A stretch of 64,000 bases of DNA from Kluyvera sp047971185 (GTDB lineage: Bacteria > Pseudomonadota > Gammaproteobacteria > Enterobacterales > Enterobacteriaceae): assembly GCF_047971185.1 (NCBI RefSeq), contig NZ_JBKDZH010000050.1:10373-74372 (forward strand), written 5' to 3'. A program made the translations under genes and the position numbers. This document shows positions 41,602 to 48,519 of the stretch, piece after piece (within the stretch, counting starts at the first letter, position 1; every line of letters starts with the position of its first letter). Under the pieces are notes generated by a model. That model worked only from the letters and a program-made list of their open reading frames with translations. It did not search any database and was not told the origin of the DNA.

Positions 41602-43819
41602 CTCTACGGTTGCTTATGCTTATCCGTGGAATGCTCCACGGTCGGCAATAGCCAGCCCATATCTCACCTACGACCAACAGTATCGCCGCGACCGTATGTT
41701 CGCGGCTTTGCTGCATGCGAGAAAGGTGCTTTCTCTCCAGCCTGAGTGCGTGCGCTTTGACGTTTATCGCACCGCTGCAGTGCTGGAGCAAAATCAGGGC
41801 AGTCAACGAGCCAATGCCTTTTTAATCAGCTTCTGCAAAAAGGCATTGCCGCGTCTTGAACTGGTCGCAAAAAAATATGAGTGTGCAGGTATCCACAGCA
41901 ACGTATCAGCCGCTGTTTTTGGCGGTCATTTTGATACCCAGCTTATGCAATATCTGGCGTCACGCATGGTCAATATGGTTGCCAGATATAACCGCCTCCC
42001 GGATATGTCGCGCGCCGATATTGACCTGCTGGCCGCTGATATCGCTAATTTCATTCGCGCTGAACTGGCTGACATTGATGACACCGGATTTAGCGAGCTT
42101 AAAACGCTGTACACCTGGTACATGCAAGCCGGTTTCATTTCCCTGCAATTCAACGTTACCCCGCCGCATTGGGAGAGGGTGACAAAGAAATATGTTGGTG
42201 AGGATGAAATAGCCCCTGCTATCACTCGCATGTTTAATGAGGTTTGGTGGCGTGGCCGATTACGGCGCATTGCGGCTGCATGGCGCGAACACCTGCACAT
42301 TGCCGCTGGCAACGTCAGCAAGAAAAGACATGTCTATGCGAGTAAAATCTGCGTGACCGACTGGCGCGAGCAAAAGCGCCGCACGCGTGAATTTCTCAAG
42401 GGGCTGGATCTCGAAGACGAAGACGGCAACCGCATCAGCCTGATTGAAAAATACGATGGCTCGGTCGCTAACCCTGCGATACGTCGCTGCGAGCTGATGA
42501 CCCGCATCCGTGGGTTTGAAAATATCTGCAATGAGCTCGGTTATGTCGGTGAGTTTTATACCCTGACCGCGCCGTCAAAATATCACGCCACAACTAAGGC
42601 GGGTTACCGTAACACCAAATGGAAAGGAGCCAGCCCGTCGGACACGCAAAGTTATCTCACCGGCCTTTGGGCGCGCATTCGTGCCAAGTTACATCGGGAA
42701 GAAATCCGCATTTTCGGCATCCGTGTTGCCGAACCTCATCACGACGGAACGCCACACTGGCACATGCTTATGTTCATGTTGCCGGAAGACGTCGAGCGCG
42801 TGCGCCTCATCATCCGTGATTATGCGTGGGAGGAAGACCGCCACGAACTGAGAAGCGATAAAGCCAAAAAAGCGCGCTTTCATGCCGAGGCCATTGACCA
42901 GGAAAAAGGCAGCGCTACCGGCTATGTTGCTAAATACATTTCGAAAAATATCGACGGCTATGCTCTTGATGGTGAAACCGATGACGAAAGCGGTGAGCTG
43001 CTGAAAGAGACAGCCCCCGCTGTATCAGCATGGGCGGCGCGCTGGCACATTCGTCAATTCCAGTTTATCGGCGGTGCGCCGGTGACGGTCTACCGTGAAT
43101 TGCGTCGTCTCGCCGATACCGAGACCGCGCACGGTCTGAGCGTTGAATTTGCCGCCGTCCATGATGCCGCTGACGCCGGTGACTGGGCTGGTTACGTTAA
43201 TGCGCAGGGTGGCCCGTTTGTCCGTCGCGATGATTTGCAGGTGCGCACGCTGTATGAACCGCGCGCCGAGTTTAACCAGTATGGTGAGGAAACCGTCTGC
43301 ATCCGTGGCGTGTACGATTCTGCTGTCGGTGCTGGTACCCCGATTTTAACCCGGCTAACGCAGTGGAAAATTGTACCGAAGCGTGCCGTTGATTTGGCCG
43401 TTGACGTTAAGGGCGCTCCTGCGCCCTCTCGGAGTTCTGTCAATAACTGTACGGGAAGTGAAAGCGATCCACCGATACTGGATTTAACAAAACCACTAAG
43501 TCGGCGTGAAAGACGGGAGCTGACCAACCGACTAAGGAAGCAAAAGCCAGCAACACGGCGAAAATTTATCCACGGAAGGGATGAGCAAAACGCAGCTATA
43601 GCGAAAACTATCGACGAGATACATCTGACAACCGGCATCACAATCAGCCGGGGAGAATCCCTGCACTTGATGGCCGGTGGTAAAAGTTGTTTTGATGGCA
43701 AATGGCTACGCGGAACGTCCAAAGGAGAAATATTTTCCGCAGCGCCATCGCATCAGGCTAAAGCCAAGAAAATCCTTAATCGTGTTGCGGCTTTAGCTGA
43801 ACTGGCTACGAAAATGTAA
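41594..43819 (+). CDS. A: Phage replication initiator gpA (HUH endonuclease)
   Basis: A 741-residue replication protein, close to P2 gpA (761). The HUH metal motif is PHWHML (His388 and His390), and the paired catalytic tyrosines are Tyr444 and Tyr448 in GYVAKYISKN, matching the Tyr450/Tyr454 pair of P2. It nicks one strand at the origin inside its own gene, stays bound to the 5' end and drives rolling-circle replication with host Rep helicase. ATG 41594 overlaps the previous gene. The origin-like sequence is at 43411-43445. Confidence 0.95.
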   Translation: MHSSTVAYAYPWNAPRSAIASPYLTYDQQYRRDRMFAALLHARKVLSLQPECVRFDVYRTAAVLEQNQGSQRANAFLISFCKKALPRLELVAKKYECAGIHSNVSAAVFGGHFDTQLMQYLASRMVNMVARYNRLPDMSRADIDLLAADIANFIRAELADIDDTGFSELKTLYTWYMQAGFISLQFNVTPPHWERVTKKYVGEDEIAPAITRMFNEVWWRGRLRRIAAAWREHLHIAAGNVSKKRHVYASKICVTDWREQKRRTREFLKGLDLEDEDGNRISLIEKYDGSVANPAIRRCELMTRIRGFENICNELGYVGEFYTLTAPSKYHATTKAGYRNTKWKGASPSDTQSYLTGLWARIRAKLHREEIRIFGIRVAEPHHDGTPHWHMLMFMLPEDVERVRLIIRDYAWEEDRHELRSDKAKKARFHAEAIDQEKGSATGYVAKYISKNIDGYALDGETDDESGELLKETAPAVSAWAARWHIRQFQFIGGAPVTVYRELRRLADTETAHGLSVEFAAVHDAADAGDWAGYVNAQGGPFVRRDDLQVRTLYEPRAEFNQYGEETVCIRGVYDSAVGAGTPILTRLTQWKIVPKRAVDLAVDVKGAPAPSRSSVNNCTGSESDPPILDLTKPLSRRERRELTNRLRKQKPATRRKFIHGRDEQNAAIAKTIDEIHLTTGITISRGESLHLMAGGKSCFDGKWLRGTSKGEIFSAAPSHQAKAKKILNRVAALAELATKM
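43411..43445 (+). other. Putative prophage replication origin (gpA nick region)
   Basis: A hairpin GGGCGC-TCCT-GCGCCC (43411-43426) is followed by CTCGGAGTTCTGTCAAT (43428-43444). The latter resembles the P2 origin sequence around the nick as I recall it (CTCGGAGTCCTGTCAA), and like P2's origin it lies inside the late part of gene A. Confidence 0.75.
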
Positions 43820-43899
43820 CCGCTAATATTCATCCATATCATGTACATACAGTGAATTTAACTGTGATTTTTTTCTTCACACCTTTTGCTAATACGTGT

Positions 43900-43919
43900 T
43901 ACTGTATGTTTATACAGTA
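43900..43919. promoter_or_regulatory. LexA box upstream of the SOS gene
   Basis: CTG-TATGTTTATA-CAG (43902-43917) with T/A flanks is a near-ideal SOS box, placed about 20 bp before the ribosome site of the next gene. In phage 186 the tum antirepressor gene is controlled in this way and at this map place. Confidence 0.93.
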
Positions 43920-43938
43920 TCTCGTTTGAGGAGGTCTT

Positions 43939-44142
43939 GTGGATAATGAATTGAATGAGCGGGTCATGCTTGAACGGGTGGAAATGATTGCGCGACTGAC
44001 TACCGAGGGGGTATGTCAGGAAAAGGATCGTGAGATTGCACTGGATCTCATAGCTGAAATTGCTAGAGGAAACTTGTTGAGAAATAAGTCATTTTCTGTT
44101 GTTTTCTCTGCGAAACCATACGAGATTGATGAAGGTGAGTAG
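43939..44142 (+). CDS. SOS-controlled small protein, candidate Tum-like antirepressor or partial equivalent
   Basis: A 67-residue protein (GTG start, GAGGAGGTC 5 nt upstream): MDNELNERVMLERVEMIARLTTEGVCQEKDREIALDLIAEIARGNLL, then SFSVVFSAKPYEIDEGE. It is helical and acidic overall. It has the position and LexA control of 186 tum, but Tum is about twice as long, so it may be a short form or a different SOS product (a DinI-like role is possible). If it inactivates CI it would make the prophage UV-inducible. The protein family itself I cannot confirm. Confidence 0.7.
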   Translation: MDNELNERVMLERVEMIARLTTEGVCQEKDREIALDLIAEIARGNLLRNKSFSVVFSAKPYEIDEGE

Positions 44143-44242
44143 CAGGGTTGAAGCGGCATATACTGGGTAAGGTTCTGTTAAAATGCTCGAGATTTTACAG
44201 ATCTCCAGTTATACTCCGTTTGGAAATAAATCGGAGACTAAG

Positions 44243-45289
44243 ATGGCGGTAAAAGTTGTTGATCTTTTTTGCGGCGCAGGCGGCTTAACACATGGCTTAC
44301 ATTTAGCCGGTTTGGACGTTGTTGCCGGCATTGATTTGGAAGGTGATTGTCGTGTCGCTTACGAAAGCAATAACGACTCACTTTTCATTGAAAAAGATAT
44401 ATCTCTGGTGACTAAAGAAGAAATTGATAACCTTTTTGAAGGGGCTAGTGTTCGGGTTTTAGCTGGCTGTGCTCCATGCCAACCCTTTTCCAAGTACACT
44501 CAGGGGAAAGATAAAAAAAATGATAAAAAGTGGCCGCTACTATATGAATTCGAAAGATTAATAAGGGCAACTAATCCTGAGATCGTTACCATGGAGAATG
44601 TTCCTGATGTGACGAAACATTCCGTTTATGATGATTTTTACAATAGCCTAAGCTCAATGGGTTATCATGTTTGGGCAGATAGGATTGAATGCGTTGATTT
44701 TGGTGTTCCGCAGAACAGGGTTAGGCATGTGTTGCTTGCCTCAAAATTCGCACCTATTTCTTTAGTGAAACCACGATCAGACATTATGCTGACGGTTAAA
44801 GACTGTATAGGTGGTTTGACGGCATTAGAAGCGGGTCAAACAGACCCAAAAGATCCTCTCCATAAGGCTAGCAAATTGAGTGAAATCAATCTCAAACGTA
44901 TCTTGCATTCTAAGCCCGGAGGTACATGGAGAGATTGGCCACCTGAATTAATAGCTTCATGTCATGCGAAGGAGAGCGGGCAGGGTTACGGTAGTGTCTA
45001 TGGCCGCATGTCTTGGGATAAGCCGAGTCCAACAATAACAACTCTTTGTTATGGATTCGGGAATGGACGTTTCGGTCATCCAGAACAACATCGGGCCATC
45101 TCACTTAGGGAAGCAGCATTACTTCAAACATTTCCTATTACATACTCATTTGCGCAACCAGGCGAATCTATCAAGATGAAGAATGTAGGCCGCATGATAG
45201 GTAATGCTGTTCCCGTTAACTTAGGTAAAGCCATTGGTCTCTCGATCGTTCAGCATCTGAGCGAATTTCAACCGGCAGCTCTTAAATAG
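44243..45289 (+). CDS. C5-cytosine DNA methyltransferase
   Basis: A 348-residue m5C methyltransferase with all key motifs: I DLFCGAGG (7-14), IV APCQPFS with catalytic Cys79, VI ENV (118-120), VIII QNRVRH (157-162), a target-recognition stretch (~170-285), IX REAALLQTFP and X GNAVPVNLG (320-328). It transfers methyl from SAM to cytosine in a specific DNA sequence that cannot be read from here. The start at 44243 has GGAG 7 nt upstream; ATG 44183 would add 20 unrelated residues. AT-rich compared with the phage genes. Its 3' end overlaps by 22 bp the 3' end of the opposing HEPN gene, so the three genes were probably acquired together. Confidence 0.93.
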   Translation: MAVKVVDLFCGAGGLTHGLHLAGLDVVAGIDLEGDCRVAYESNNDSLFIEKDISLVTKEEIDNLFEGASVRVLAGCAPCQPFSKYTQGKDKKNDKKWPLLYEFERLIRATNPEIVTMENVPDVTKHSVYDDFYNSLSSMGYHVWADRIECVDFGVPQNRVRHVLLASKFAPISLVKPRSDIMLTVKDCIGGLTALEAGQTDPKDPLHKASKLSEINLKRILHSKPGGTWRDWPPELIASCHAKESGQGYGSVYGRMSWDKPSPTITTLCYGFGNGRFGHPEQHRAISLREAALLQTFPITYSFAQPGESIKMKNVGRMIGNAVPVNLGKAIGLSIVQHLSEFQPAALK

Positions 45290-45987
45290 GACTGTGTATC
45301 AAGATAGGTTTGTATGTTATCAAGGATGCAGTTGAGGTAGTGGAAAACTTCATCCTTCATTTCTACCAACGTATCAATAGAAGTGTCTCTACCCTTATTC
45401 CTGAACGATTCAGAACCATGTGCAAGGTCGTTTCTTGCTTTCTTTATTGGAAGTAAATTATAGCCGTTACGTGTGACTTCTGCGTTTGTATCTGAGGAAA
45501 AACCATATTTTTCTGCAACCTCTCTAATTTTCTTTGCGTCAACATTTCCCGAGAATAATGGGTTTTTATTTGCTTCGATTAGTTTTTTATGAGCGGCCAA
45601 CCATTCCTTTAATATAACTTTTGCTATATTCCCTTGTGAAAAATCTATTTGACCATTTGGTGAGTGCAGGCTTTGAAATGCTACCTTTGTTAGGTTTTCA
45701 TTTATTGTGTCTATACATAATGCATCGTTGGACATGAACACATTATGAATGTCTTCAATCGCATTGGAAATGGTTGCTTCTATCAGGTTATATAAAATTA
45801 TAAACGCATTTGCCTTAAGAATATGCGTCATGTCCATATCAACGGTGAGTGTCGTGGGCTCATCACCTGGATTTTCCTTATAAACAAGAGAAGGTCTCTT
45901 GTTTATTAATAATTGAATGAATGAAAAATATTCATTGATATCTTGCATTCTTTCGCTGAAAAGAATTTTACTGGTCATTTCCTCCAT
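45268..45987 (-). CDS. HEPN-domain nuclease of the MAE_28990/MAE_18760 type
   Basis: A 239-residue, mostly helical protein. Helix one ANAFIILYNLIEATISNAIEDI and a later KKARNDLAHGSESF carry the HEPN arrangement; the catalytic R-x4-H motif is Arg185-Asn-Asp-Leu-Ala-His190. HEPN proteins of this type were predicted to be RNases of restriction-like and abortive-infection systems. A polar segment (~130-175) lies between. It starts 10 bp after the DUF262 stop with GAGG 8 nt before the ATG, so it is the second gene of that operon. The family assignment is from motif and layout, not a search. Confidence 0.8.
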   Translation of the reverse strand: MEEMTSKILFSERMQDINEYFSFIQLLINKRPSLVYKENPGDEPTTLTVDMDMTHILKANAFIILYNLIEATISNAIEDIHNVFMSNDALCIDTINENLTKVAFQSLHSPNGQIDFSQGNIAKVILKEWLAAHKKLIEANKNPLFSGNVDAKKIREVAEKYGFSSDTNAEVTRNGYNLLPIKKARNDLAHGSESFRNKGRDTSIDTLVEMKDEVFHYLNCILDNIQTYLDTQSYLRAAG

Positions 45988-45997
45988 TTATTTCACC

Positions 45998-47137
45998 TCA
46001 TTCCACTTCATCAACTTCATCTTCCTCATTCACTTCTTCAACCACATCTCTTCCAAGTAATTTGTTTTTAACATATTCAATACGTGCTTTTACTTTCGGT
46101 TTCGAGTTGCTGGCATCTGAGCGGGTGTGGGTAATGAATTCTTTGGAATTAATCCAGTCTTCAATATTCTGTGGTACTAAGTCTGGTTCTTCTTCTAATG
46201 CTAACGTTGCACCAACAGCAAGGGCTTCAAAGCGAATTCTCGGTACTGTAGTGGCATTTTTAACTTTCCTGAATCCATTAGGGAAATAAGTTTCAATAAA
46301 CTTACACATCTTATGGAATTTTGCTGCTAGCATTGCGGCATCTTCTTCAGTATATTCAGCGTTTTTACGCTTCAAATAAGTCGTCAAAAATTCATCAACA
46401 CTTTTTCTGAATTCAAGATACTCTTCTGTATATGCAAAGTAGCGTAGTGCTAACTCTGGATATTCAGAGCGGCGTTTTCTTGCATCACCTAATGGGCAGA
46501 TACTTTGGAAAAGAGCGTCCTCAGAGATTTCATTGACAAAGGCAAGGAATGGACCATCGTTGCTACCTTGACGTTGTTCCATTGTCGTTAATTTCTTGCC
46601 GCCGGTGTTAAGTCGGTCAAAAATCTCTCTTCTTGTTTCTTCATCACAATGCTCGGTAAGTTCGATCATTCGAATCGTTTTTCTATCGAAACGTAAGCGG
46701 CGGGGAGTGCTGAAATCAGAGTATTTAAAACCATTTGCGGTTACTAACTTTTGAAGCCCTTCCAGTGTCAACATGTTGTTTGTGAATTGGTGGAGTGTTC
46801 TTATGCGCTGACTACCGTCAACTATTTCAAGTCTACCCTCATTTTCTCCAGATCCAATATCTGCGACAAATATATAAGGAATAGGTAGGTTCAAAAGCAA
46901 GGACTCAATGAAACGGGATTTTTGTTTGTTATTCCAGACAAATTCCCTCTGATAGTCAGGGATGAACAGCTCTGCTTCATCTTCGACAAGACCTGTCTGA
47001 AACTTGTCAACGATGACGCTGATAGGGAACTCTCGAATTTCATGGTCAGTGATTTTTTGCATCTCAACGATGCTTTGGTCTAATAGTTCCTTTTCTTCTT
47101 TCGTTTTTGGTGTGTGTTCCGCTTTTTTTCTCGCCAT
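45998..47137 (-). CDS. DUF262 (GmrS/ParB-Srx-like) protein without a nuclease domain
   Basis: A 379-residue protein with the DUF262 core: IPDYQREFVW (59-68), EIVDGSQRIRTL (104-115, the DGQQR motif) and FDRLNTGGKKLT (173-184). DUF262 occurs in GmrSD type IV restriction enzymes and in other defence proteins, and may bind or hydrolyse nucleotides and sense DNA. GmrSD-type proteins add a DUF1524 HNH domain, which I do not see; the C-terminus ends in an acidic EEVNEEDEVDEVE tail. I chose ATG 47137 (GGA about 10 nt upstream); 47152 is possible. First gene of the operon with the HEPN gene. Confidence 0.88.
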   Translation of the reverse strand: MARKKAEHTPKTKEEKELLDQSIVEMQKITDHEIREFPISVIVDKFQTGLVEDEAELFIPDYQREFVWNNKQKSRFIESLLLNLPIPYIFVADIGSGENEGRLEIVDGSQRIRTLHQFTNNMLTLEGLQKLVTANGFKYSDFSTPRRLRFDRKTIRMIELTEHCDEETRREIFDRLNTGGKKLTTMEQRQGSNDGPFLAFVNEISEDALFQSICPLGDARKRRSEYPELALRYFAYTEEYLEFRKSVDEFLTTYLKRKNAEYTEEDAAMLAAKFHKMCKFIETYFPNGFRKVKNATTVPRIRFEALAVGATLALEEEPDLVPQNIEDWINSKEFITHTRSDASNSKPKVKARIEYVKNKLLGRDVVEEVNEEDEVDEVE

Positions 47138-47198
47138 GATATTTTCATCCATACTGTGCGTGTAAGTGCATAAAATTGCATGTCAAACAATAAGCTAA

Positions 47199-47226
47199 TT
47201 TATACCAGCCAATCCAGTAGTGGCAA
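47199..47226 (-). promoter_or_regulatory. Sigma-70 promoter candidate of the DUF262-HEPN operon
   Basis: On the minus strand TTGCCA (-35) and TATAAA (-10) are 16 bp apart, with a TGG extended -10 just before the latter. Each box differs from consensus at one position. The expected transcript starts about 55 nt before the DUF262 ATG. Confidence 0.55.
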
Positions 47227-47378
47227 GGGATTGCCTGGATAATGCAGTTGCATTAAAACCGACCCATAAAGCGGGCAGGCGTGGCGGGGAAAGCATTGCG
47301 CGCCAGCGGTGGTGCGCAATAATAAAAATTATCGTCTGAGCGCGTCGTGATGGCGCTGTCGTGGTCGCTATCGGTTCG

Positions 47379-47394
47379 TTGGTGGTCTGGTGTG
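47379..47394 (-). repeat. 16-bp repeat with the candidate late-promoter motif, copy near the cassette
   Basis: TTGGTGGTCTGGTGTG is identical to 50383-50398 in the P-O region. On the minus strand it contains CACCAGACCA, the motif also found upstream of V (as TCCAGACCAG) and FI, and here points to the DUF262 gene 240 bp away. Confidence 0.5.
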
Positions 47395-47440
47395 GTCGTG
47401 CTCGCGTGGCGCGACTGAGGCGTGATGGTTGCGGGGTATG

Positions 47441-47462
47441 AAAAAGCCGCCATGCTGGCGGC
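47441..47462 (-). terminator. Rho-independent terminator of the P-Q operon
   Basis: GCCGCCA-GCA-TGGCGGC followed by TTTTTC on the minus strand, 11 bp after the Q stop codon. Confidence 0.9.
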
Positions 47463-47472
47463 TTGAGGGGGA

Positions 47473-48519
47473 TTATTCCGGGTTGTCGAGGGTGTACTCT
47501 TTGAACCTGATGACCTCCATGCCGAGCCAGTCGTTTACCTCCCTGAACCTGTCCTGCAGGGGCGATAGTTCGTTACGCACGAATACCTTTGCCACTTTCT
47601 CAACGTCACCGAGTGAGCCGATATTCTCGGGCTTGCCGCCCATGAGCTGGAACGGTACGCGGTGCGCGTCCATCAGGTCGGCGGCACTGGCTTTCTTGAT
47701 GTTGAAAAAGTCATCCTTTGTGGCGACCTCGCTCAGTGGCACGATTTTTATGCCGTCCGGTTTTCCGCCGGGAGCATAGAAAAACAGGTTCTTAAAGTTG
47801 CCGAGCCCTTTCGAGTTGCGCATCGCCTCGCGCAGCGATTCTACGTCGGTCGCGCTCTGCGCCGGGTCGGTCACATACATGATGTAACCCGCGTGCGCGC
47901 CGTTCTGGTAATACTTGCGGCGGAACAGCGTCGCGGATTCATTCAACCAGGCGGAATTAAGCGCACTGAGGTATTCGGGCAGGCCGTAAATCTCCTGATT
48001 AATGTCGGGCTCCAGCAGATGAAACACGGTATCAGGCGCGAACTCATGCGGTAGAGTGAAGTTTTCCACAAACCAGAAAATCGAATCGTCGACCCCGCGC
48101 CGGGTGTATTTGGCCGGTGAGGCCAGCAGCTTGATTAACTGGCCGGTGACGCTGTGGCGCTGCTCAAGAAAGGCGTTGCCGAATACCAGATAGTCGAGCG
48201 CAAAGCGGCTGAAATCCTGACGGGATAACAGCGGGTGCGGAATGTAGGTGCTCGCGAGCACGTTGCGCTTAACGTAAATCGGTGAGCTGTGATGTACAGC
48301 AGAGCGCAGGCTCTTTGCCAGCCCCGAGAAGCTGACCGGCGGCTCGTACCATTTGCCGTTACTGATACACTCGACGTAATCCAGAATGTCGCGCTTATCG
48401 AGTACCGGCACCGGCTCGCCGAAGGTGAAAGCTGTTGTTTTTGGCGGTGCGCTGGCGGTCAGGTGTTGTGGCTTGCTGGCCTTCTGCGCAGCGGCTTTGC
48501 GGGATTTTTGCTTACCCAT
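47473..48519 (-). CDS. Q: Phage portal protein gpQ
   Basis: A 348-residue portal protein, near the P2 gpQ length (344). An N-terminal basic tail (GKQKSRKAAAQKASKP) precedes the PBSX-type portal core (KWYEPPVSFSGLAKSLRSAVHHSSPIYVKRN, DYLVFGNAFLEQ, APGGKPDGIKIVPLSEVATKDDFFNIKKAS). It forms the 12-mer ring through which DNA enters the capsid. Its ATG shares a base with the P stop codon. Confidence 0.97.
   Translation of the reverse strand: MGKQKSRKAAAQKASKPQHLTASAPPKTTAFTFGEPVPVLDKRDILDYVECISNGKWYEPPVSFSGLAKSLRSAVHHSSPIYVKRNVLASTYIPHPLLSRQDFSRFALDYLVFGNAFLEQRHSVTGQLIKLLASPAKYTRRGVDDSIFWFVENFTLPHEFAPDTVFHLLEPDINQEIYGLPEYLSALNSAWLNESATLFRRKYYQNGAHAGYIMYVTDPAQSATDVESLREAMRNSKGLGNFKNLFFYAPGGKPDGIKIVPLSEVATKDDFFNIKKASAADLMDAHRVPFQLMGGKPENIGSLGDVEKVAKVFVRNELSPLQDRFREVNDWLGMEVIRFKEYTLDNPE

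Larger units (their letters stand above)
47138..47440. other. Upstream region of the DUF262-HEPN operon
   Basis: About 300 bp with no credible ORF between the DUF262 start and the terminator of the Q operon. The part near DUF262 is AT-rich and holds a candidate promoter; the part near Q is GC-rich phage sequence with a 16-bp repeat shared with the P-O intergenic region. Confidence 0.6.

Noticed and set aside
44183..44242. Earlier ATG for the methyltransferase
   Set aside because: The 20 added residues are unlike m5C enzymes, and the internal ATG at 44243 has a better ribosome site.
45998..47137. DUF262 protein considered as a full GmrSD type IV restriction enzyme
   Set aside because: No DUF1524 HNH motif is visible after the DUF262 core, and the protein is only 379 residues.
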